A stretch of DNA of 32,846 bases, taken from assembly GCA_027484055.1 (NCBI GenBank), contig JAIXQH010000060.1, forward strand, positions 1 through 32,846, given 5' to 3'. Both the position numbers and the translations under genes were made by a program. The notes below the pieces were generated by a model, which was given only the letters and a program-made list of their open reading frames with translations, had not been told where the DNA came from and did no database searches. Numbering within the stretch: the stretch's first letter is position 1; every line of letters starts with the position of its first letter. This stretch comes from Verrucomicrobiaceae bacterium. GTDB taxonomy: Bacteria > Verrucomicrobiota > Verrucomicrobiia > Verrucomicrobiales > Akkermansiaceae. This document shows positions 17,429-24,850 of the stretch, piece by piece.

Positions 17429-17466
17429 AATTCGCCTTCCCGTGAGCGAGGATTCCCGCCACATCG

Positions 17467-20061
17467 TTGCGAGTGAATTTACCGGTCATGGAAATCGAAG
17501 CCGCGCTGACGGCGGCGCTGCAGGGCGAGCGGGCAAGGGTCTTGTTAAAAGCACCGACCGGCTCCGGTAAATCCACGGCGGTGCCCGGCATGTTGGTGGA
17601 TGCTGGCATTTCTGGGAAAATTCTCGTCATCGAGCCACGGCGGATGGCGGCGCGGCTGCTCGCCGGTTGGGTTGCGAAGCTGCGTAGGGCCACACTCGGC
17701 CACGAGGTGGGATACGCGGTCCGCTTCGACACGAAATACCGCGCGGACTCGCGGATCATTTACCTCACCGATGGTGTCTTCCAACGCTGGATCCAGGACG
17801 ACCCCGAGCTGCTAGGCGTGGGTGCGGTGGTGTTTGATGAGTTTCACGAGCGCCGTCTCGCGGTGGATGTGGCGCTGGCACGATGTCTGAATTTACAAGA
17901 GTCCACGCGGCCCGATCTGCGGGTGCTGGTCATGTCTGCCACGCTGGAGACGGCGGGACTGGCGGATTATTTGGCCCCCGCCGTCTCGCTCGAAGCCGGT
18001 GGCCGGATGTTCCCGGTGCAGGTGCTTTACCGCCCAGAGCGCCCTCCGACGAATGACCGACGCGGCGGCCCGCCGCAGGTCACGCCGATCTGGGAGAAAA
18101 TGGCGACGGTCTGCCGCGAAGCGATGGCGCTGCCGGACGCAGGAAATATCCTCATGTTTCTTCCCGGCACCCACGAGATTCGGCGGACGGTGGAGCTCTT
18201 GGAAATGAGTGGCTTGGCGAAAGGATGGGACGTTTTCCCGCTCTATTCCGCACTCGCCCCGGCGGCGCAGGAAGCGGCGATTTCACCGGGACCACGGCCG
18301 AAAATCATCGTCTCGACGAATGTGGCAGAGACCTCTCTCACCATCGACGGGGTCAGAACCGTGATCGACAGCGGGCTGGCGCGGACGGCCTCATTTGAAC
18401 CCCGGCGAGGCATCAACACCCTGCTCATCACGAAAATCTCGCGCGCCGCTGCCGAGCAACGCGCCGGTCGCGGCGGGCGGACCGCCCCGGGGCGGGCATT
18501 CCGCTTGTGGAGCGAGGCGGACCACGCACGGCGGGCGGAGTTTGAAGCGCCGGAGGTCCAGCGGGTGGATTTGGCGGAGGTGGTGCTGTTGTTGAAAGCG
18601 GCGGGGGTTTCGAAAATTCGGGATTTCCGCTGGTTTTATGCCCCGGTGGAACTCTCATTGGCGCGGGCGGAGCGGCTTTTACACGATCTCGGCGCACTCG
18701 GCACGGAGGGGGAATTGACGGCAGAAGGGCGCAAAATGGCGGCCCTACCGCTGGAGCCAAGGTTCGCCCGGCTGATGCTTGCCGGACTGGAAAATGGCTG
18801 TGTCGCGGAGACGGCATTCATCGCCGCGACGGTGCAGGGGGATGGCATTTTCACCAACAAGCGCGGCGGCCCGGGGCGCAAGGATTTCATTTTTTCCCAA
18901 GACGACTCAGACTTCGCCGGGGAATGGCGGGCGCTGGAATCCGCCGTGGCCATGGGCTTCGACCCACGGCGCTGCGATCAAGTCGGCGTGCTGGCGCGCG
19001 GCGCCCGCGAGACCGCGCAGGGATTTGACCGCCTCGGGGCTTTGGCGAAACGCTTCGGCTGGGACTGGCGCGAGGTGGATTTTTCAGGAAATCACGTGGC
19101 TGTGGGCAAGGCGATGCTCGCTGCTTTTAGCGATCAATTGGCGATCCGCCTGAGCCAAGGAACCCTGGCCTGCAAGCTGGTGGGAAATCGCAGAGGCAAG
19201 CTGGACGAGGACTCCTGTGTGAAAAATGCCCCGGCCTTCGTCGCCGCAGAAATCACCGAGGTGGAGGCGCGGGAAATCATCACTCACTTGCGGCGCGCCA
19301 CCGCCGTCGATCCGGCGTGGCTGGCGGAGTGTTTTCCCGAGGATTTGACCGTCACCGACGGCGCGGCCTGGGATGAAACCCGGCGGCGAGTGGTGGCGCG
19401 GAAAGAAACGAAATTCCGCGATCTGGTGCTGGAGGCGAAGGAGAGCGACCACGGGGTGAATCTGGACGCGGCGGCGGAATTGCTGGCGTCACGGGTGCTT
19501 TCGGGTGAATTGATTTTAAAGAACTGGGATGATTCCGTGACCCAATGGACCGCGCGATTGGCATCGCTCGGGCGCTGGATGCCGGAGTTGGAAATGCCGG
19601 GCTGGGCTGATGAAGATCGGGCCGATGCCATCGCGCAGATTTGCCATGGCTCCGTTAGTTACAAGGAAATCAAAGAAGCCAACGTCTGGCGGGTGTTGCG
19701 CGAGTGGCTCAGCGCTGCCCAACGCGCCGCGCTGGATGCGTATTGCCCCGAGCGGGTCGATTTACCCAATGGCCAATCGGCGAAGGTGACTTACGCCGCC
19801 GGGATGGACCCCTTCATTTCCGTGAGGGTGTCCCATCTTTTCGGGATGTGGGAGACGCCCACCGTCGCCAACGGGCGAGTGCCTCTGCTGGTGCATATTC
19901 TAACCCCCGGCCAGAAACCTTGGCAAATGACCAAGGACCTCAAAGGCTTCTGGGCCGCTGGCTACGCGCAGATGAAAAAGGAAGTCGCTGGCCGCTACCC
20001 ACGGCATCCCTGGCCGGACGATCCGAAGGCGTGGGTCGCCGCGGGCAGTCCGCGGAAATAA
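17467..20061 (+). CDS. hrpB: ATP-dependent helicase HrpB
   Basis: An 864-residue DEAH/DExH-type helicase. Walker A APTGSGKST (K35), motif II VVFDEFHERR (D124-H127), motif III VMSATL, motif V STNVAETSLTIDG and motif VI EQRAGRGGR are all present. HA2-like and HrpB_C domains follow, with the family signature VRVSHLFGMWETP and a C-terminal RYPRHPWPDDP, which ends HrpB proteins. The start is probably non-ATG: TTG at 17467 or GTG at 17473 gives NLPVMEIEAALTAAL, which matches the LPV opening common in HrpB, whereas the first ATG (17488) would cut it off. The cellular role is poorly known even in Escherichia coli. It may share a transcript with the nitrate reductase but has no functional link to it. 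Confidence 0.93.
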   Translation: MRVNLPVMEIEAALTAALQGERARVLLKAPTGSGKSTAVPGMLVDAGISGKILVIEPRRMAARLLAGWVAKLRRATLGHEVGYAVRFDTKYRADSRIIYLTDGVFQRWIQDDPELLGVGAVVFDEFHERRLAVDVALARCLNLQESTRPDLRVLVMSATLETAGLADYLAPAVSLEAGGRMFPVQVLYRPERPPTNDRRGGPPQVTPIWEKMATVCREAMALPDAGNILMFLPGTHEIRRTVELLEMSGLAKGWDVFPLYSALAPAAQEAAISPGPRPKIIVSTNVAETSLTIDGVRTVIDSGLARTASFEPRRGINTLLITKISRAAAEQRAGRGGRTAPGRAFRLWSEADHARRAEFEAPEVQRVDLAEVVLLLKAAGVSKIRDFRWFYAPVELSLARAERLLHDLGALGTEGELTAEGRKMAALPLEPRFARLMLAGLENGCVAETAFIAATVQGDGIFTNKRGGPGRKDFIFSQDDSDFAGEWRALESAVAMGFDPRRCDQVGVLARGARETAQGFDRLGALAKRFGWDWREVDFSGNHVAVGKAMLAAFSDQLAIRLSQGTLACKLVGNRRGKLDEDSCVKNAPAFVAAEITEVEAREIITHLRRATAVDPAWLAECFPEDLTVTDGAAWDETRRRVVARKETKFRDLVLEAKESDHGVNLDAAAELLASRVLSGELILKNWDDSVTQWTARLASLGRWMPELEMPGWADEDRADAIAQICHGSVSYKEIKEANVWRVLREWLSAAQRAALDAYCPERVDLPNGQSAKVTYAAGMDPFISVRVSHLFGMWETPTVANGRVPLLVHILTPGQKPWQMTKDLKGFWAAGYAQMKKEVAGRYPRHPWPDDPKAWVAAGSPRK

Positions 20062-20112
20062 TCGCGCTGGATTTTCGTTTTCATCCGTGGATTCGCCGCC
20101 ACGCTCTTGGGC

Positions 20113-20247
20113 ATGTGGCGCTTGTTGTTTTTGTTCTCCATCATCCCCATCGCCGCCCTCTGCTGTGTCCTCCTCCAGCGCATCGATTTCAACATCTACC
20201 CCCTCACCCGCGAAGCCCCCCCCAAGCCGCTTCGGCAACATTTTTGA
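20113..20247 (+). CDS. Possible 44-residue membrane peptide
   Basis: A short frame begins with ATG at 20113 and ends with TGA at 20245. It encodes MWRLLFLFSIIPIAALCC, then a polar tail through LTREAPPKPLRQHF. The first 21 residues form one hydrophobic helix followed by a Pro- and Arg-containing segment, a plausible small single-pass protein with its tail outside. It lies 51 bases after hrpB. There is no Shine-Dalgarno sequence and no recognised family, and the composition alone cannot prove expression. Confidence 0.4.
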   Translation: MWRLLFLFSIIPIAALCCVLLQRIDFNIYPLTREAPPKPLRQHF

Positions 20248-20278
20248 AAAATGAAATAGCGGAACCTCAATGGCTCAA

Positions 20279-20296
20279 TGTGACTATATTGTCACA
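20279..20296. promoter_or_regulatory. Inverted repeat, possible operator
   Basis: TGTGAC at 20279-20284 and GTCACA at 20291-20296 form a perfect inverted repeat around TATATT. It lies between the small peptide frame and the end of the heptad-repeat frame. It resembles a CRP/FNR-family site but has 8 rather than 6 bases between the TGTGA and TCACA halves. It could equally be a weak hairpin. Confidence 0.25.
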
Positions 20297-20331
20297 CTGC
20301 CAATTGTTGGAGATCGAATGATTCTAATTTC

Positions 20332-20818
20332 TCACAAATCCTTGATTAGTAATAGATAGATACTACTGCTAGGCGTCCCATCTCTAAATTTCTGAATGCA
20401 ACTTTCACGGTTTTCATACCGCAGATGAAACAATCCTCGAAATCTCAAAAGAAGTCGCTGGAATGGCCCTATTGATGCTATAATGATTCGCCGAATTGTT
20501 TTCTGATTCACATCCGCTAGAGCCTCATCGACATCACTCAGAACGCGGTTTACCCGCCCCAGAATCTCATCTGCAAACACTAGGACGCCATCTAGACACG
20601 CCAGAACATGATCTACCTCCTCTAGAAGCCTGTCTACATCCTCCAGAACACCATCTACAGCGGTCAAAACAGCCTCCACATCCCCCAGCGCCTCATCTAC
20701 ATTCGCCAGTAATTCTTCTACATCCTCTCGAACCCCATCTTCATCGGCCAGAACACCTCTGCATCCGCTTAAACCCATCTACATTCTCCAGAACTCCATC
20801 TACACGCGCCAGAACCAT
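20332..20818 (-). pseudogene. Heptad-repeat (coiled-coil) protein gene with a frame break
   Basis: Read on the minus strand, an ATG at 20818 opens MVLARVDGVLENVDG, two heptads of the same type as those that follow. The frame is then lost inside a repeat unit that is 19 rather than 21 bases long (20756-20774). In the shifted frame the open reading continues from about 20778 to a stop at 20332 with heptads such as DVDRLLE, EVDHVLA, RVNRVLS and DVDEALA. A non-repetitive, basic tail of about 58 residues follows (QKTIRRIIIASIGPFQRLLL onward). Regular V-D-x-x-L-x-x spacing implies an amphipathic helix or coiled coil. The agreement of heptads on both sides of the 19-base unit suggests a former single gene broken by loss of 2 bases, or a sequencing error. 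A frame also stays open on the other strand but encodes an unnatural His/Pro-rich product. No family is recognised. Confidence 0.4.
20504..20816. repeat. 15-unit degenerate 21-bp tandem repeat
   Basis: Fifteen consecutive units fit the consensus CCATCTACATCCTCCAGAAC plus one variable base (plus-strand reading). All are 21 bases except the one at 20756-20774, which is 19. A period of 21 bases equals seven codons, so on the minus strand the array encodes heptads. Units differ from each other at many positions, mostly compatible with the heptad pattern, so this is an old array rather than a fresh expansion. There are no spacers of unrelated sequence, which excludes CRISPR. Confidence 0.8.
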
Positions 20819-20853
20819 TCATTATCAATCACATCCTCTAATCCCCCCCGACC

Positions 20854-21585
20854 ATGAACGACCGCCAACGCGCCAAGTATAACAGCCACCTCGCCCTCCG
20901 CACTCTCTGCGACAAGGCCACCAGCCGCGCCCTCACCTCCAGCCTGCCCGCCTGGGCTGAGTTATACGACCGCTTCCTCGCCAAGATCTCCTACGCAGAC
21001 GCCTGCGTTCTCATCCAGTCCAGTAACACCACCGGCATCACCGAGGCGAAACGGATCGCCCGCAGCACCCTCACCGCGAACATTCTCGAAACGGGAGGTG
21101 CCCTCTGCACCCTCGCCCTGCTCCGCGAGGATCCCATTCTGGAAGCCAAGGCAGACATCCTCCCAAGCTCACTCACCATCCTCCCAGACCACCTCGTGGA
21201 CGATGTCGCCACCGAGCTCCTCACCCTAGCCCGCGCCATTCCAGCCCCCCTCCCCGGCTCCAACACCAGCGGCCTCCTCAGCGTCGGCCTCACCGAGGGC
21301 AAGCTCGATCTTTTAGAAACCCACATCGAGACCTACAACCTCCTTCTCGGCAGCCCCCGCAACGCTCGCGGCACCAAAACCGCCGCCACCCAGAACCTCC
21401 AAACCACTCTAGAAGAAATCGACCGCCTCCTCGAAAAAGGCCTCGACAAGCTCGTCCTCCAGTTCAGCAGCACCCCCTTCTACCAAGAATACCTCCTCGC
21501 CCGCGAAACCATCTCCACCGGCACCGCGAAGAAAAAGCCAGATCCGGGATCAGAAAACCCGCCCTCCCAACCCACGGGCCATTGA
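20854..21585 (+). CDS. Uncharacterised alpha-helical protein
   Basis: A 243-residue protein without signal or membrane segment. It is rich in Leu, Ala and Thr and predicted almost wholly helical, ending in a Lys/Pro/Ser-rich tail (KKKPDPGSENPPSQPTGH). The region around residues 150-205 (LETHIETYNLLLGSPRNARG then LEEIDRLLEKGLDKLVLQF) has the layout of a helical-bundle family of unknown function that I associate with Bacteroidetes and Verrucomicrobia; this is memory of a pattern, not a search. The start at 20854 is 35 bases from the opposite-facing ATG of the heptad-repeat gene, so the two may share a divergent promoter. Its stop overlaps a TTG that could start the next frame, suggesting coupling with the 21600 gene. 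Confidence 0.7.
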   Translation: MNDRQRAKYNSHLALRTLCDKATSRALTSSLPAWAELYDRFLAKISYADACVLIQSSNTTGITEAKRIARSTLTANILETGGALCTLALLREDPILEAKADILPSSLTILPDHLVDDVATELLTLARAIPAPLPGSNTSGLLSVGLTEGKLDLLETHIETYNLLLGSPRNARGTKTAATQNLQTTLEEIDRLLEKGLDKLVLQFSSTPFYQEYLLARETISTGTAKKKPDPGSENPPSQPTGH

Positions 21586-21599
21586 CTGACCCTCCTTTC

Positions 21600-22364
21600 A
21601 TGAGGCCCAACCCATTACTTCCTTCACGTATGTTTCGATTTCCCAAGGCCACTTATCTACTTGGCGGAGCCTTAATCCTATGCGCGGGCTTATACACCTA
21701 CTGGAACCTTTCCGCTCCCAGCCCGCAGCCCCCCAGCCCCGCCAAAACGGTCTCTTCCGTCCGTAGTTCGGAACGTCATAAAGTCTCAAAGTCCGCTTCA
21801 ATCGCACCCAGCAAGCCGACACTACCCACGAATTCCCCTAAGCTTGCCCCACAGCGCGAGCAATCATTGCCCTCCTCTCAGGCCCCATCTCCTCACCAAG
21901 CAGTCCTCCCAGTTGACTCTTCAGACACCCTAAAAACCTTTCTCGCCGCGCGTCAGCAGCTCCAAAAAGGTCATGCCAAAATGATGGCTGGGCTCAAGAA
22001 TGCCACTCCAGAAGAACGCACCCAGGCCCTCGAAAAATGGCACCAAGAACACGCCACTGAGCTGGCCGCTCAACAGGAACTCGCCGTCAAAATGGGTGCC
22101 GAGTCCCGCCCAGCGCGCCTCCCTATCCTCGCAAAACCAAGGATTCCAGAGAATGCCACCCCAGAGCTCCGCGAGTTCCTCACCGCCCGCCACGACGTCA
22201 TGAAAGACCAGATGGAACTGATGAACCAACTAAGCGATGCTCCCCCAGAACAGCAACACCATGCCATGGAGAAGTGGAACAAGCAAAACTCTACCCGCCT
22301 CGAAGCCATGCAAATCGCCGCCACCAAACTCTCCCAATCCCAACCAGCGAATCCCCACCCGTAG
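21600..22364 (+). CDS. Membrane-anchored protein with a duplicated helical module
   Basis: A 254-residue protein from the ATG at 21600; an ATG at 21630 (MFRFPKATYLL) is equally plausible. A single N-terminal helix (about 18-35) acts as an uncleaved anchor or signal. A Pro/Ser/Lys-rich linker (about 38-108) leads to two copies of a module of about 52 residues: FLAARQQLQKGHAKMMAGL... at 114-165 and FLTARHDVMKDQMELMNQL... at 193-244. Both contain (A/D)xPEE/PEQ, a QALEKWHQE or HAMEKWNKQ box, and a closing amphipathic helix. The arrangement suggests a periplasmic helical protein. No named family is recognised. It follows the 20854 gene with a 14-base gap. Confidence 0.7.
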   Translation: MRPNPLLPSRMFRFPKATYLLGGALILCAGLYTYWNLSAPSPQPPSPAKTVSSVRSSERHKVSKSASIAPSKPTLPTNSPKLAPQREQSLPSSQAPSPHQAVLPVDSSDTLKTFLAARQQLQKGHAKMMAGLKNATPEERTQALEKWHQEHATELAAQQELAVKMGAESRPARLPILAKPRIPENATPELREFLTARHDVMKDQMELMNQLSDAPPEQQHHAMEKWNKQNSTRLEAMQIAATKLSQSQPANPHP

Positions 22365-22500
22365 TCGGAACGTCCACGCCCAGAGCATCCTGCGCCACCT
22401 GTAATCCCCAAATTCGAATTACCTAACTCGACTCATCCTACCGCTCCCTTCACTGCAATCTGAACTCTACCAACATTTCTCCACCACCCCCACACTTCCC

Positions 22501-23928
22501 ATGAAAAACAAGATCGTCACCAAATCCAAGCTCGCCAAAAGCGTAATCTTAACTTTAGCCACTTTGCCTTTGGCAACCAGCATCTGCGCCCAGGCGCCGC
22601 CAGTTAATTTCCCAAGTCTTAGAGTTGGCGACGGAACTGGCTCCTCCACCGGTGACGGCACCCTTGTTGCCGAAGGGAAGTTCTGGACAAGTTCGCTCCT
22701 TAGTCCAACCTTCCAAACCGCTGGCGCTCGCATGCTTTGGTATCCAAGAAAGTCTGCTTTTCGCGCGGGTAGCGGAACTGCTACCACTTGGAGCGAGGCA
22801 ACCATGGGACGTTACTCCTTTGCAACGGGAAACGCTAACAGGGCAAGCGGCGATAGCTCCACCGCGATGGGCGATTCCAATACCGCTAGCGGCCAAGGCT
22901 CCACAGCGTTGGGATTTTACATGAATACTGCTAGCGGTACCGGGGCCACCGCAATGGGCTATTACACGAATACTGCTAGCGGTACCGGGGCCACCGCAAT
23001 TGGCCATGCCAATACCGCTAGCGGTTTCGCGGCCACCGCGATCGGCTATGGCAATACCGCTAGCGGTTACGTGGCCACCGCGATGGGCGTTGTCAGCACC
23101 GCAAGCGGTTGGGGGGCCACCGCGATGGGCTATTACACTACCGCTTCCTCTTATGGAGAAACGGTCATCGGATCATTCAACGCGGAAACCAGCGGAAACC
23201 CATATCCGTGGAGTTCGAATGATCCCGTCTTCCAAATTGGGAATGGTCACGAGGAGATGTATGAAAGCGACTATGAGATGGATCTCGATGGGGACGGTGA
23301 AATCGATGAAAACTGGGAGGTATACATCCCCCTAACTTACTCTAATGCTCTCACCGTTTACAAAAATGGCAATATGGAACTCCAGGGAAACCTCACCCTC
23401 GGCGGTACCATCACCAGCGCAGGCTCACCTGTTCTCACAACGACTACTGGAATTGCCAAAGGGACAACCCCGAACTCCGGTTTGTTAGCGTTAGGCGTTA
23501 ATTCTTCTGCCTCCGGTCAAAACGCAACCGCCATCGGAACGACTTCGAGAGCTACAGGCAACTCCGCTTTGGCCCTTGGTCAAAACACCATTGCTAGATC
23601 AATCAGCGAAACCGTAATCGGTCGCTTCAACAAACAAGATTCAATGGCAAGCTCAGTCATTTGGTATGAAACGGACGTCCTATTCCGAGTTGGTAATGGT
23701 TCATCCATGCTATCCCTTTCTGATGCCATCACCACTCTCAAAAACGGTCAAACCACGCTTACCAATAAGGCTTGGAAAGCAAATCCCACCTCTCCTCTTG
23801 CAGATCCACCAGCCACAACCACGGACAGCGGAGGAGAAGCCCTCGTCGTTGACGGCCACACCGTCCTCAACGGCAAAGTCACCATCTCCGTCCCCCAAGG
23901 CGACATCTCCATGGGTAACTACAACTAA
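22501..23928 (+). CDS. Exported YadA-head (Hep/Hag) repeat protein without membrane anchor
   Basis: The product is 475 residues. A Sec signal (ends ATSICAQA, about residue 31) is followed by two head blocks of 14-15-residue YadA-type repeats of the form NTASGxxATAIGY (about 95-235 and 325-385), which fold as a trimeric left-handed beta-roll in known adhesins. Each block closes with ETVIGSFN or ETVIGRFN, then DPVFQIGNG or DVLFRVGNG, then NALTVYKNG or DAITTLKNG, so the whole head-neck module is duplicated. Between them lies an acidic LDGDGEIDENW stretch, possibly calcium-binding. The C-terminus stops at VTISVPQGDISMGNYN: there is no YadA beta-barrel and no visible S74-type chaperone domain, so the mode of surface attachment is unknown. 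It precedes the GQxK and Rhs genes on the same strand, which suggests shared surface or secretion function. Confidence 0.82.
   Translation: MKNKIVTKSKLAKSVILTLATLPLATSICAQAPPVNFPSLRVGDGTGSSTGDGTLVAEGKFWTSSLLSPTFQTAGARMLWYPRKSAFRAGSGTATTWSEATMGRYSFATGNANRASGDSSTAMGDSNTASGQGSTALGFYMNTASGTGATAMGYYTNTASGTGATAIGHANTASGFAATAIGYGNTASGYVATAMGVVSTASGWGATAMGYYTTASSYGETVIGSFNAETSGNPYPWSSNDPVFQIGNGHEEMYESDYEMDLDGDGEIDENWEVYIPLTYSNALTVYKNGNMELQGNLTLGGTITSAGSPVLTTTTGIAKGTTPNSGLLALGVNSSASGQNATAIGTTSRATGNSALALGQNTIARSISETVIGRFNKQDSMASSVIWYETDVLFRVGNGSSMLSLSDAITTLKNGQTTLTNKAWKANPTSPLADPPATTTDSGGEALVVDGHTVLNGKVTISVPQGDISMGNYN
22837..23136 (+). repeat. 42-45-bp tandem repeats encoding YadA-head units
   Basis: Seven consecutive units of 42 or 45 bases begin near AAYACYGCTAGCGG and contain GCCACCGC. 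They start at about 22837, 22879, 22924, 22969, 23011, 23053 and 23095. The two central ones are identical over their first 31 bases, a sign of recent duplication or gene conversion. They stay in frame and each adds one turn of the beta-roll. Confidence 0.75.
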
Positions 23929-24031
23929 GTGCCTCTAGCGGCGGCCTATGACCCCCGCTTGCTACGACCATACCAGGTCTAAAATCATCCACGCCTTCCA
24001 CTCAAAGACTCCACCGTGCCCATCCACTGCC

Positions 24032-24808
24032 ATGCACTTCTCCCAACTGAGTAAACCTCATCTCCTCATCCCCCTCCTCGGCCTTGCGCTGGCGGTGACA
24101 AGTCGCGGTCAAACCCCAAGTCCCCCCGCGTGGTGGGCCACCGGTACCCCAGCCATCATCACAGGCGCAGCAGCGAACAACAAAGGCCCTGCCAACATCG
24201 GCCAAGCGAAATACATGGTCTCCGAGGCTCTTCGAAATCTCGACATCGTTGCCCCTACAATCGCGGCACAAATCGCGGCCGACCTCGCTGGGACTCCTCC
24301 CAGTTACGCCGACCAAATCATCAACCTCTCTGTTCTCAATCTCACGCCAGATACTCAAAAAGCCCCGCTGCGCATCGGCCAACTCAAAGCAATTTCAGCA
24401 CCTTTTTATACCCGCATTCATGCAGTCGCTCCCACATGGCTAGCTGCCCAGCGCAGCCTTAATAATACCGCCGCCGATCCGACTAGCATCTTCCCTTGGA
24501 CCTCTACCACCAACGACGACGCCAACAAAGCTCTCGCCACCATCGGTCAACTCAAGGCAGTTTTTTCTCTACGATTTGAAAGCATGACCATCGAAAATGG
24601 GGGGGCGGTGCTTAGCGTTCCGCCCGGCAATGGCGACACCGATGGCGACGGCATCTCCGATAGCACGGAGATCACAAACGGCACGAATTATCTGCTCTTT
24701 GATACGGATGGTGATGGGATTTCGGATGGAGAGGATGCTACCCCTCTTTTACCAAATATCATGACCATCACTACAAGTGTATTGAGAGTTCTTACTCCAC
24801 TCCGTTGA
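24032..24808 (+). CDS. Exported protein with three IGQxK motifs and calcium-type repeats
   Basis: A 258-residue protein from the ATG at 24032, which opens a Sec signal (hydrophobic core at 11-23, cleavage near R25-Q27); the frame-open start at 23948 is rejected. The motif (N/R/T)IGQ(A/L)K occurs three times, at about 55-60, 115-119 and 171-175, each followed by a helix. Two TDGDGISD repeats (about 203-210 and 225-232), the thrombospondin type 3-like calcium-binding pattern, form the C-terminal part. The tail after DATPLLPN is short and odd (MTITTSVLRVLTPLR), and the DNA becomes AT-richer from about 24690, so the end may be rearranged. From memory, proteins with this motif set precede Rhs genes in Verrucomicrobia. 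The function is unknown; the position suggests a partner in export or assembly of the Rhs protein. Confidence 0.7.
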   Translation: MHFSQLSKPHLLIPLLGLALAVTSRGQTPSPPAWWATGTPAIITGAAANNKGPANIGQAKYMVSEALRNLDIVAPTIAAQIAADLAGTPPSYADQIINLSVLNLTPDTQKAPLRIGQLKAISAPFYTRIHAVAPTWLAAQRSLNNTAADPTSIFPWTSTTNDDANKALATIGQLKAVFSLRFESMTIENGGAVLSVPPGNGDTDGDGISDSTEITNGTNYLLFDTDGDGISDGEDATPLLPNIMTITTSVLRVLTPLR

Positions 24809-24850
24809 GTAAATTCTGCTAGAAAAGTTAACTCTATTATTCCTTAATCC

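Noticed and set aside
16571..17464. 297-codon minus-strand frame across the nitrate reductase
   Set aside because: It lies entirely against conserved molybdopterin-binding coding sequence and has the low-complexity Gly/Val bias of high-GC antisense frames.
20279..20296. CRP/FNR binding site
   Set aside because: The TGTGA and TCACA halves are 8 rather than 6 bases apart, so it is kept only as an unassigned inverted repeat.
19704..20321. 205-codon plus-strand frame overlapping the end of hrpB
   Set aside because: The first half is a shifted reading of the conserved HrpB C-terminus; the rest is His/Pro-rich and unlike a protein domain.
20504..20816. CRISPR-like array
   Set aside because: Units are contiguous 21-mers with no unique spacers, and no cas genes are near.
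20496..20882. 128-codon plus-strand frame through the 21-bp repeats
   Set aside because: It encodes a His/Pro/Leu-rich string with no sensible fold; the minus-strand reading gives regular heptads and a normal tail.
22837..23136. CRISPR-like or minisatellite array
   Set aside because: The 42-45-bp units are in-frame YadA-head codons inside a signal-peptide-bearing protein.
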